Assembly: GCA_041396125.1 (NCBI GenBank)
Contig: JAWKZG010000011.1
Coordinates: forward strand, 1 to 64,000
Length of the DNA: 64,000 bases
Source of the DNA: JAWKZG01 sp041396125
GTDB taxonomy: Bacteria > Pseudomonadota > Gammaproteobacteria > Competibacterales > Competibacteraceae
Direction: 5' to 3'
A model generated the notes under the pieces. It had not been told where the DNA came from, did not search any database, and worked only from the letters and a program-made list of their open reading frames with translations. Position 1 is the stretch's first letter, and every line of letters starts with the position of its first letter. This document shows, piece after piece, positions 1-8,884 of this stretch. A program made the translations under genes and the position numbers.

Positions 1-102
1 TTCGAGCTGGCAGTCAATCGGGTCATGGGCTTTTGCGCCAGTTGTCATCAGCGCCAGGGTGAGTGAAAGTGCAGCGCCTTTAAGAATATGATTGTGTTCC
101 AT
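1..102 (-). CDS. Secreted protein, N-terminal fragment (runs off window)
   Basis: Only the first 34 codons are present because the gene leaves the window at its left edge. Read on the minus strand it begins MEHNHILKGAALSLTLALM, a basic start followed by a hydrophobic core and an AKA cleavage site, so it is a Sec signal peptide of an exported protein. The mature part starts near HDPIDCQLE. The ATG ending at 102 is preceded by AAAGGA at ideal spacing, which fixes the start. The family cannot be told from this fragment. Confidence 0.7.
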   Translation of the reverse strand, partial: MEHNHILKGAALSLTLALMTTGAKAHDPIDCQLE

Positions 103-648
103 GTCAGTTCCTTTGTCGTGTTTAAGAAGCAAAAAATTGTACTTATAACCTTATGAATTAACTGGCATGTTTTATGAGTATTTATGAAGCGTCTGTAGCG
201 ATAGATAAGAAATTCTCAGCCCACAGGGCTTATCGCCCGTTTGTTCACTGGATTCCCGCCTGCGCGGGAATGACGGAGGTAGGCCATCTTTCCCAAAATC
301 CGTGCTCGCTGGATTCCCGCCTGCGCGGGAATGACGGGGGTAGGTCATCTTTCCCAAAATCCGTGCTCGCTGGATTCCCGCCTGCGCGGGAATGACGGAG
401 CACGAAAGGCCTTTCCCGCAGAAACCGAAAAATTGTCGATTTTGTGACGAACATTACAGCCTTGGCCGGATCAGATAGGTAATAGTAGTCATTATGATTG
501 TGGGAAGAAGCCGGTTCTTTGCGGGTCTACGCAAGTCTCGATTACAACAAATATCCCTGTAAGTGTTATTATTTATGCTATGTGATGAGCTGGATTTCAT
601 CCCATTTCTGAATCAAAATTGGAAATAAACTCTAGTCAGGACGATACT
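103..648. other. Divergent intergenic region with a tandem repeat
   Basis: This 546-base stretch separates two divergently oriented secreted-protein genes and must hold both promoters. It contains the 61-base tandem repeat described separately. The short open frames across it translate the repeat into strings such as VIPAQAGIQ or SFPRRRESS, which are typical spurious products of this repeat family and not genes. No RNA gene or clear promoter box could be assigned. Confidence 0.6.
250..400. repeat. 61-bp tandem repeat carrying dRS3-like palindromes (3 copies)
   Basis: The palindrome ATTCCCGCCTGCGCGGGAAT occurs at 252-271, 313-332 and 374-393, exactly 61 bases apart, and the intervening sequence (GACGG, GGTAGG, CATCTTTCCCAAAATC, CGTGCTCGCTGG) is nearly identical between copies 1 and 2. 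The core fits the neisserial dRS3 consensus ATTCCC-N8-GGGAAT. Further copies lie at 35027, 35077, 36915, 54116, 54209, 54302 and 54364. Identical 'spacers' rule out a CRISPR array. Confidence 0.85.
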
Positions 649-3492
649 ATGCTGCTACCACCTATTAAGAATTACGCGGCCTTTTGCCTGTCTGTTATTT
701 TGCTTTTCAGTGTTGGCAGCTTTAGCGTTCGGGCTGCTTCCGGGCCTGTTATCAGCACCGGTGCTGAACATGCCTGTGCTGTCCTGAACGACAGCTCCAT
801 AGGCTGTTGGGGGCTTAACCTGTCTGGTCAGAGCAACCCGCCGGCCGGGTCATTCAGCCAGGTCAGCAGCGGCGGTTATTTCACCTGCGGTCTGCGAACC
901 AACAGCAAAATCGAGTGTTGGGATTCCTTGCAGCTTTTTCCGGACGGCACCTATATTCAAGTCAGCGCCGGCGAAACCTTCGTCTGCGCCCTGCGCTCTG
1001 ACAACAGCATTGTCTGCGATGACGGTCAGGATTTCCCCGACCCGGTAGCACTGCCCCCGAGTGGCGCTTTCAAACAGATCAGCGCAGGGACGGATCATGC
1101 GTGTGGCATCAAGGCCAATGGCGTTGTCAGTTGTTGGGGCAACAATGATTCCGGTGAAACCGACGCACCCGCTGATACCTTCGTGGCCGTCAGTGCCGGT
1201 GATAACCATACCTGCGGCATCCGCCCCAATGGTCTGCTGGCATGCTGGGGTGCCAATGACGATGGTGAGGCCAGCCGCCGGATGGCTCATTTAAACAGGT
1301 CAGCGCGGGGGATCACAGTTGCGGCGTACGCGACTGACGGCACCCTGAGCTGCTGGGGCTTGAATCATGTGGGGCAAGCCTCGCCACCCGCCGGGACATT
1401 TGTCCAGGTCAGCGCCTCTTATTCGTTTTCCTGTGCGGTTCGCACTAACGGTGAACCCGTCTGCTGGGGCGTCGATGATACGGGTCGCCTGACGCCACCC
1501 GGCCCGGATGGCTCACTGGTCCACCTTACCGCTGGCGATACCCATAATTGCGGGTTGCGCAATGACGGTCTGGTGCAGTGCAGCGGTAGTGATAATGCCG
1601 CGCAGTCAACGCCGCCGGGAGGCGAGTTTATACAAATAGATGCCGGTGGCATTCATAATTGCGGCCTGCGCCCGGACGGTACGGTTGCCTGCTGGGGTGA
1701 TAATCAGCTCGGACAATCCAGCCCACCGGAAGGTGCTTTCTCGCAGCTCAGCGCCGGGGGTAGCCATACCTGCGGTCTTCGCAGCGACGGTCAGGCCGAA
1801 TGCTGGGGTAATGACGGCGATGGCCAAACGCTCTCGCCAGGCGGCTCGTTTACACAAATCAGCGCCGGCACATGGCACACCTGCGGAGTGCGCAACGATG
1901 GTCAGGCAGAATGCTGGGGCTATGACGGTGATGGCCAGGCGAGTCCGCCACCTGGCAGCTTCTCGCGCGTTATGGCAGGCCGTTTTCATACTTGTGGCCT
2001 GCTGACCAGCGGTGCGGCTATTTGCTGGGGCTGGGATGCCTTTGGCCAGGTCAGCGAAGTGCCGGCAGGTGCTTTTATCGACCTCGATGTTGGCGCCCGC
2101 CACAGTTGCGGTATCCAAAGTGATGGAGCGATGGCCTGCTGGGGTGACAACCGCACCGCACAAGCAGCCCCTCCGTCCGGCCAGTTCAAAGAAGTCAGTG
2201 CGGGTTTTGTACATAATTGCGCCATTCGCACCAACGGCAGTGTTGCCTGCTGGGGCTATGATGGTGCCGGTTTCATTCTTGTGCCTAATGGACTAAGCGC
2301 CAAGGCCAGCTTGTTTCAAGCGCCACCGCTCAACATTAGCGCAACCCGGCTGCTCAATATCTCGACGCTGGGCTTCACGTTCAATCGGGGTCTGGAAGCC
2401 GGTTTTATCGTCCAGGGTGGTAATCAGCGCTTTGTGCTGATGGGTGAAAATTACGGCGATATGACGAACCCGCAATTGCGCCTGCTCAATCTGTCCACCG
2501 GCCAGGTGATTGAACAAAATGAGCGCTGGCGTGAACACCCGACAGCTAACGAGGTGGAAACCACTCTGCGCGCACCCGACAACGACAATGATGCCGCGTT
2601 TGCCATTACCCTGGCACAGGGCCTGTATGTCGCCGAACTGACCGATGCCGGTGGTCAGGGCGGCACTGGACTGGTCAGTGTGACAGCGACCGATGAGGAT
2701 CAGTTTCAGCAGACCTATCCGCTGAATATCTCCACTCGCGGCCCCAGCCCCATGGCAGCCGGCTTTATCGCTTTCGGTGCCGAATCCCGCTGTTATGTGA
2801 TTAAAGCCGAAGGCCCCACGCTGGGCGGCGGTAACAGCACGGTCAGCGACCCGGCTCTGGCTGTTTACAGCTACGATCTGGCCAGCGAAGGGTTTGCCCT
2901 GATTGACGCCAGTGACGACTGGCAGGATCACCCCAGCGCCAACCTGATTGCCCAGGCTTTTGCCCCGGTCGATAGTAAAGAGGCCGCACTGGCGCTACGT
3001 CTGCCGCAAGGCATTTATTTTGCCGAACTGTATAGCACCCGTTCCAGTGAGGAAGGTCAGGACAGCATTATCAGCATTACGGAATTGCCGGAAAGTCTGC
3101 TGAATCAGGGCAACTGCGATCTGACTCGCACCGCCACCGTAGCGCCTGTGCTGGATGACGGTCCGCCAGTCATAAATGATCCCGATCCACCACCGCCCAA
3201 GCAGTCGCTGACCGCGTTTGTCAGCCAGCCACAGAGCAACAGCAACTTCGCTGTAGGACAATTTATCGAGTTCAAGGCAACCGCCAAAGCAGAACCCGAA
3301 AACGCGCAGGTTAATTATCAGTGGGATTTCGGCGGCAATGCCAGTGTTACCATGACCTCTGAGCGAACTGCCACAGTGCGCTATGTTGGCGCAGGCACCA
3401 AAACCGTCACCTTAAAAGCCAGTGCTAACGGATTGACAGAAACCGCTACGGTTACCGTTACTATCCGGGAGCGCGAATCGGGGGGTAAATGA
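649..3492 (+). CDS. Secreted RCC1/BLIP-II-like beta-propeller protein with tandem C-terminal domains
   Basis: Large exported protein. The ATG at 649 is preferred over the in-frame TTG at 619 because it has an AGG Shine-Dalgarno and opens directly into a signal peptide (MLLPPIKNYAAFCLSVILLF, cleavage near VRAAS). About 14 repeats of roughly 38 residues follow, each with the pattern SAG-x-x-H-x-CG-(L/I)-R-x-(D/N)G-x-x-x-CWG, as in RCC1 propellers; 14 would make two seven-bladed propellers, and the paired Cys suggest disulfides. Next come two copies of a domain around NIST-x-G...AGFI (about nt 2335-2700 and 2720-3090), then a PKD-like domain near the end (VNYQWDFGG to ATVTVTI). No C-terminal sorting signal is visible. 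Between nt 1276 and 1335 the repeat homology moves to another frame: one C is missing after AGC and one extra T follows GCGAC, so about 20 residues are scrambled. Function unknown; probably binding at the cell surface or outside the cell. Confidence 0.8.
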   Translation: MLLPPIKNYAAFCLSVILLFSVGSFSVRAASGPVISTGAEHACAVLNDSSIGCWGLNLSGQSNPPAGSFSQVSSGGYFTCGLRTNSKIECWDSLQLFPDGTYIQVSAGETFVCALRSDNSIVCDDGQDFPDPVALPPSGAFKQISAGTDHACGIKANGVVSCWGNNDSGETDAPADTFVAVSAGDNHTCGIRPNGLLACWGANDDGEASRRMAHLNRSARGITVAAYATDGTLSCWGLNHVGQASPPAGTFVQVSASYSFSCAVRTNGEPVCWGVDDTGRLTPPGPDGSLVHLTAGDTHNCGLRNDGLVQCSGSDNAAQSTPPGGEFIQIDAGGIHNCGLRPDGTVACWGDNQLGQSSPPEGAFSQLSAGGSHTCGLRSDGQAECWGNDGDGQTLSPGGSFTQISAGTWHTCGVRNDGQAECWGYDGDGQASPPPGSFSRVMAGRFHTCGLLTSGAAICWGWDAFGQVSEVPAGAFIDLDVGARHSCGIQSDGAMACWGDNRTAQAAPPSGQFKEVSAGFVHNCAIRTNGSVACWGYDGAGFILVPNGLSAKASLFQAPPLNISATRLLNISTLGFTFNRGLEAGFIVQGGNQRFVLMGENYGDMTNPQLRLLNLSTGQVIEQNERWREHPTANEVETTLRAPDNDNDAAFAITLAQGLYVAELTDAGGQGGTGLVSVTATDEDQFQQTYPLNISTRGPSPMAAGFIAFGAESRCYVIKAEGPTLGGGNSTVSDPALAVYSYDLASEGFALIDASDDWQDHPSANLIAQAFAPVDSKEAALALRLPQGIYFAELYSTRSSEEGQDSIISITELPESLLNQGNCDLTRTATVAPVLDDGPPVINDPDPPPPKQSLTAFVSQPQSNSNFAVGQFIEFKATAKAEPENAQVNYQWDFGGNASVTMTSERTATVRYVGAGTKTVTLKASANGLTETATVTVTIRERESGGK

Positions 3493-3589
3493 AAACGGGG
3501 GCAGAGGGTGAATAAAAAAGGGGGGACAAATAAACTATCCGGGTGGCATTTACGCCTTCTTAATCACGTGCTAGTCGAGTTTTAATTTC

Positions 3590-6500
3590 GTGTCAAAAAC
3601 GGACAAGCTACCAATCATTCCGGGCTATGACGTCAAGCGCATGATCGGCCAGGGCGGCATGGCCATGGTCTATCTCGCCGAACAGCGCACACTGCAACGT
3701 CTGGTAGCTTTAAAAATCATGTCACCTGCGCTCAGCGCCGACGATACGTTTACCAGCCGTTTTCTCAAGGAAGGCGCTACCGCGGCTAATTTGGCGCACC
3801 CCAAGATCATCAAGGTTTTTGACTCCGGCGTTCATGATAATCATTACTATATCGCGATGGAGTATCTCAGCGGCGGCACGCTGAAAGATAAGCTCAAAAC
3901 CCTGTCGATACCGGACGCGCTGCAAATCCTGAAAGATATGACTGATGCCCTGAGCTACGCTCACGAGCACGGCGTGGTTCATCGTGATATCAAGTCGCAA
4001 AACATTTTAATGTACCCGGACGGCACGCCGATTCTGTCCGATTTCGGCGTTGCCAAAGCGCTTGATGGCAGCACCGCGTTGACCCGCTCGGGCATGGCCA
4101 TCGGCAGTCCGGGTTATATGAGCCCGGAACAGCTGCGGGGTTTGCCGATTGATGGCAGAACCGATATTTATGCCTTGGGCATCCTGTTCTATGAAATGCT
4201 GATGGGCGAGCTGCCTTACCAGGCGACCGATCAGTTTGCTATCGCCTATAAGCATATCTACGACCCTATCCCGGAACTACCAGCCAAGCTTGCCATTTTC
4301 AAGCCGCTGCTGGACAAGACCCTGGCCAAGGACCCGGCCGACCGGGTCGCTGATGCCAAAGAGTTGCTGGAACTGATCGAACACATTGAAATTGCCTATT
4401 ACTCGTCACTCACCGGCGATACCAAAGGCCTGAGTTCGGCTGACCTGAAACGCATCACCCGTGAGCACAAAAAACTGCCGGTTGATGATACCCCCCAGCG
4501 CAAACCCTATATCGCTGCCCTTGCCCTGCTATTAACCGTCGCCCTGGCCGGTGGTGGATACTATTACTATACCCTGCGCACAGCAGATACCTTATCCGCA
4601 GCCACCACCCAACTGCTGACTGAGGCCAATGCCGCTAAACAGGCGGGCGATTATCAAACCAGCCTGAACCATATTGCGAAAGCACTGGCGCTGGCACCGC
4701 AGTCACAACCGGTCATTGCCCTGCACCGTGAAGTTATCGCCTTGCAATCCTGGCAACAACAGCAGCAGCAACGCCAGGCCGAACTCGAACAAGTGCGCCA
4801 GCAAGCGCAGACGCTGTACCAGCAAGGTCAGCTGCAAGACAGTCTGACAGCCATCGAGAAAGGTCTGGTGCTGGCAGCGGATGACAGCTCATTGCTTACG
4901 CTGCGCGATACCATACAGACGGACCTGCAACGCCAGCAGCAACAGCAGACCCTTGCCACACTCCAGCGTGAAGCCGAACAACTGCGCGCTAACGGTGACT
5001 TTACGCAAAGTCTGGCCAAGCTCGATCAGGCCCTGTCGCTGAACCCGCCCGAGCCTGAGTTGTCAACTCTGCGCACCGTCCGCACCCAAACCCAGCGCGA
5101 CTTTGAATCGGTCAGGGCTGAACAGGCGCGTCAGCAACAACAGCAGATTATCGCTGCGTTCCAGCGCGAGGCCGAACAACTGCGCGCTAACGGTGACTTT
5201 ACACAAAGTCTGGCCAAGTTCGATCAGGCGCTGGCGCTGAATCCGCCCGAACCTGAACTGTCCGCCCTGCGTACCGCCCGTACCCAGACCCAGCGCGAAT
5301 TTGCAGCCGCCCAGGCTGAACAGCTGCGCCAGCAGCAGCAGGCTATCGCCGCACTGCAAAGCGAAGCCGAGCATTGCGCGCCAATGGCGACTTCCCGCAA
5401 AGTCTGGCCAAATTCGATCAGGCGCTGGCGCTGAATCCGCCCGAACCCGAACTGTCCGCCCTGCGTAACGCCCGCGCCCGTATTCAGAGCGAATTTGAAG
5501 CCGCCCAGGCTGAGCAGGCACGCCAGCAACAGATCAGCCAACAACTGAGTCTGCTCAAACCCCAGATCGCCGAACTGCGCCAGAAAGGCGAATTGCAGGC
5601 CAGTCTGGCACGCGTTCAGGAAGGGCTGGCTCTACGCCCGGACGAACCCGATCTGCAGGCCCTGCAGCAACAGTTACAGACCGAGATTCAAACCATCCGC
5701 ACACGCAGCGAGCAGTTGCTGAGTCAGGCCGAACAACTGCGTCAGGGTGGCCAGTATGCAGAAAGTCTGGGCATCATCAGTCAGGCCCTGGCGCTGAACC
5801 CGGAAGGGGCTGAGCTGGCCTCATTACGCGAGTTGCGCACCCAGGTAATGCGCGCCCAGCTGCAGGAGCAGGCCGAGCGCTCACGTAAAATCACGGCGCT
5901 CAGCACCAAGGCAGAAACCGAACGCCAGCAAGGCCAGCTACGAGACAGCCTGGACAGTATCGATCAGGCACTGGCTTTAGCGCCGGATAGTGCCCCTCTA
6001 CAAGCTCTGCGCCAGCAGGTCGATGAGCAAATCCAGCGTGCTCAGGGTTTTCTGGAACAGGCCCGGCAAGCTGAGCAGGCCGGTGAACTGAGCACCAGTC
6101 TGGCCCTGATCGAACAGGGACTCCAGAGTCTGGCCACAAGCCTCGGAACTGCTTGGCCTGCGTGATACGGTAAACACCGCACCTGCAGGAACGTGAACAG
6201 CGTTTGGCAGAGCTAGTGCAACAGGCCCAGGCGCTGAGTGCCGCCGGGATTACCAGCAAAGTCTGGACAGTATCGATCAGGCGCTGGCATTAAATCCGCC
6301 CGAGACAGCCCAAAGCACCCTGCAAACCTTGCGTGAACAGGTACAACAACAGCAACGCCAGCAGGCCGAAGTCGAGTTATTCCTGGCCCGCGCAGAACAG
6401 GCACTGAAGCAAAACGATTTCGACCTCAGTCTGCAACTGATCGACAAAGGACTCGCCCTGGCACCGGAACACAGCGGTCTGATCACACTGCAGGAACAGG

Positions 6501-7306
6501 TTGAACAAGCCAAATTCCAGGCTGAGAATCCGCCCGAGGAACCGCCGGTTAATCCGGTTGAGCAACAGATTGCCGCCCTGCTCGCCACAGCCGAGCAACA
6601 GCTGAAAGCACAGCGTCTGACCACCCCGGCAGGCGATGCCGCGTTTGAGACTTATCAGGAGATTCTGGCGCTCGATCCGCAAAATAAAGCCGCTCGCGAA
6701 GGTCTGCAGACTATCGCCGATACTTATCTGCGCTGGGCGGAGCTGGACAAAAACCGGCAACGCTATCAGGCCAGCCTGAACGATATCAGCAAAGGTTTGA
6801 GCGTCATGCCCGAACATTCGGAACTCCTGGCCTTGCGCGGTGAGGTCGCGGATCTGAAAGTGCGTTTTGAAGAAACCCAGGCACGTCTGGCCAGAGAGCG
6901 CGAAGAACGCGCCGCCCGTGAGGCGAAAGCCCGAGCCGAACGTGAAGCACAGGAACGGGCTGCCCGTGCCGCCACCCAAACCCGGCCAGTCACCGTAACA
7001 ACACCGCCGCCGACCAATAACACCCGCCCCGTCGTGACCACACCGGTCGTAACCACACCGGTTGCAACCACTACGCCGAACAATTCAGCCAAACGGGCGG
7101 AGTTACAGCAAAAGCTGCAAGCGCTGCGCAAGGATTTAAGCAAGCTGCAACAACAGCGCTCAGTTAAAAGCTGTGATTATTACGAAAATACCTATGGCAT
7201 GAACGACACGTCCGTCCGTCAGCGCGGCTGTCACCGACTCAGCGACAGCATGCAGGATGTCAAACGCACCATCGCGCAGCTTGAGAAAACGCTAAACTCC
7301 CTGTAA
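3590..7306 (+). pseudogene. Membrane Ser/Thr protein kinase (Hanks type) with long TPR/coiled-coil tail; frame-disrupted
   Basis: GTG start at 3590. The first frame (3590-5434) holds a complete kinase domain: Gly loop GQGGMAMVY (residues 20-28), Lys42, Glu61, HRDIKSQN (131-138), DFG (151-153) and SPE (178-180). A single membrane helix follows at about 306-326 (IAALALLLTVALAGG), so the kinase is cytoplasmic and the tail periplasmic. The tail is built from TPR-like units such as EAEQLRANGDFTQSLAK...QALALNPPEPELS, with Gln-rich linkers; three units are nearly identical at DNA level with about 198-base spacing (4970, 5168, 5363). Homology continues in other frames after about 5373 (one base missing in GAGCATTGCGCG) to 6165, then through at least two more shifts at about 6140-6255, and finally from 6329 to 7306 (an Arg/Glu-rich coil, a Thr/Pro linker and a C-terminal coiled coil). 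Corrected length would be about 1,240 residues. The repeats make assembly error plausible; the kinase domain itself is intact. It lies downstream of the RCC1 protein in the same direction. Confidence 0.82.
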
Positions 7307-7368
7307 AACCCGGTTGCCAATCCGTGCCGACGGCGCACTATGCTCCGCAGCACCCTGCACTTGTCTAC

Positions 7369-7414
7369 CACACTACTATCCGGCAGGCTTCGTCACCTGC
7401 CGGATAGTAGTGTG
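7369..7414. terminator. Perfect 19-bp hairpin after the kinase gene
   Basis: CACACTACTATCCGGCAGG (7369-7387) pairs perfectly with 7396-7414 across an 8-base loop CTTCGTCA. It lies 60 bases past the kinase stop and before the lar operon. There is no T tract after it in either direction, so a classic Rho-independent terminator is not proven; an RNA-stabilising hairpin or protein-binding palindrome is also possible. Confidence 0.45.
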
Positions 7415-7462
7415 AACTCGGCTCTGCAAACAGCGCCAGTTGGCGGGATTTTTTGGCATTTT

Positions 7463-7492
7463 TTGGCAACTGGGGCCAGAGTGCAGTAGATT
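7463..7492 (+). promoter_or_regulatory. Possible sigma70-like promoter of the lar operon
   Basis: TTGGCA at 7463-7468 and TAGATT at 7487-7492 are separated by 18 bases and lie 88 bases upstream of the larA start. The match is moderate. The leader between them and larA can fold (GCGGC...GCCGC arms at about 7501-7543), but no known riboswitch was recognised. Confidence 0.3.
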
Positions 7493-7579
7493 AGACAAAA
7501 GCGGCTGCAAAAGCGTAGGTCGCTACCCGTTGCAAACGCCGCACTGTGTCAAAGCACACCCATATTGAAGGAGCCCGTA

Positions 7580-8884
7580 GTGCGCATCGAACTAAATTAT
7601 GGCCGCGGCAAATTGCCGGTGGACCTGGCCGACAATCTCGACCTCAGCGTCATTCGCAAACCGGCTATGCCGTTGCTGGACGATCCCGCAGCTGCGATAC
7701 AGCAGGCACTGGCGACGCCGGTAGACTGTGCACCGCTGGCCGAATTGGCGCGCGGCAAGCACAGCGCTTGTATCGCCATTTGCGATATCACCCGGCCAGT
7801 ACCGAATCATCTGTTTCTGCGCCCGCTTATTGAGACCCTGTTGAGCGCCGGATTGCAGGCGGAAAATATCGTGGTACTGGTCGCCACCGGATTGCATCGC
7901 CCCAATGAAGGCGACGAACTGGCTGAATTGATAGGTGATCCCTGGGTACTCGATACCGTGCGGGTCGAGAATCATTTTGCCCGTAATGATGCAGACCATG
8001 TGCATCTGGGGCAGACTGCCACCCGCGGCACAGTAGTGAGACTGGACAAGCGTTTTGTCGAGGCTGATATCAAGATCGCCACCGGTCTGGTCGAACCGCA
8101 CTTCATGGCGGGTTATTCCGGCGGGCGCAAAGTCATCGCACCCGGCCTGGCACATGCCGAAACCATCACCACGTTTCACAGCGCCCGCTTCATGGCCGAC
8201 CCCAACGCGTCCAACTGTAATTTCGACGGCAATCCACTGCACGAAGAGCAACTGGAAATCGTCCGCATGCTCGGCGGCGCACTGGCCCTGAATACGGTCA
8301 TTGACGAAGAACGACAACTGTCGTTTATCAATTTTGGCGAAATTCTCAGCAGTCATATGCAAGCTGTTGAGTTCGTGCGCGCCTATGCTGAAGTCCCGGT
8401 CGCGCGCCGCTTCAAAACCGTACTCACCAGCGCGGCGGGTTATCCGCTGGATAAAACCTATTATCAAACGGTCAAGGGCATGGTCGGCCCGATTGATATC
8501 CTTGCACCTGGCGGCACCCTGATCATCGCTTCGGAATGTTCCGAAGGCATCGGCTCGGAAGAGTTCCTCGAAGCCCAGCGCCGGTTGGTGGAACTGGGCC
8601 CGGAGGCGTTTTTGCAGAGCATTCTGCAAAAATCCCATGCCGCTATTGACGAATGGCAAACCCAAATGCAGTTAAAACCCATGAACATCGGACGCATCCT
8701 GCTTTACAGCGGGCTTGATCCGGCTTTTCATTCGGCCACCGGCGTCGATCAAATCGATTCCATCAGCGCGGCGGTCAACGCCAGTGTGGCGCAGCATCAA
8801 GACCCGGCTGTCGGGGTGATTCCCGAAGGCCCGTATGTGGTTCCTTTCTACCGTCCCGAGGCTGCTTATGCACGTGCATCTTGA
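7580..8884 (+). CDS. larA: LarA, nickel-pincer-dependent lactate racemase family
   Basis: Racemases and epimerases of this family exchange the configuration at a 2-hydroxyacid carbon using a covalently bound nickel-pincer nucleotide. The GTG at 7580 is chosen because AAGGAG sits six bases upstream; a TTG five codons earlier lies before that site. With this start the residues known from Lactobacillus plantarum LarA are all present: Arg72 in DITRP, His106 in ATGLHRP, His174 in EPHFMAGYSGGRK, the cofactor-binding Lys184, and His200 in TTFHS, plus the later YYQTVKG Gln/Lys pair. The length of 434 residues is usual for the family. It heads a four-gene operon with the cofactor genes and overlaps larC by 17 bases. 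LarA homologues differ in substrate, so lactate is likely but not certain. No nickel transporter or LarR regulator is nearby. Confidence 0.92.
   Translation: MRIELNYGRGKLPVDLADNLDLSVIRKPAMPLLDDPAAAIQQALATPVDCAPLAELARGKHSACIAICDITRPVPNHLFLRPLIETLLSAGLQAENIVVLVATGLHRPNEGDELAELIGDPWVLDTVRVENHFARNDADHVHLGQTATRGTVVRLDKRFVEADIKIATGLVEPHFMAGYSGGRKVIAPGLAHAETITTFHSARFMADPNASNCNFDGNPLHEEQLEIVRMLGGALALNTVIDEERQLSFINFGEILSSHMQAVEFVRAYAEVPVARRFKTVLTSAAGYPLDKTYYQTVKGMVGPIDILAPGGTLIIASECSEGIGSEEFLEAQRRLVELGPEAFLQSILQKSHAAIDEWQTQMQLKPMNIGRILLYSGLDPAFHSATGVDQIDSISAAVNASVAQHQDPAVGVIPEGPYVVPFYRPEAAYARAS

Noticed and set aside
250..400. Regularly spaced repeats resembling a CRISPR array
   Set aside because: The spacing is regular but the sequences between the palindromes are nearly identical, only three units exist and no cas genes are present; these are dRS3-like tandem repeats.
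172..454. Short open frames across the repeat (strings such as VIPAQAGIQ and SFPRRRESS)
   Set aside because: They only translate the palindromic repeat and are well-known spurious products.
3493..3589. Possible mobile-element scar in the G-rich stretch after the RCC1 gene
   Set aside because: The AAAACGGGGGCAGAGGG and GGGGGGACAAATAAAC segments look unusual but no inverted repeats, target duplication or coding remnant could be shown.
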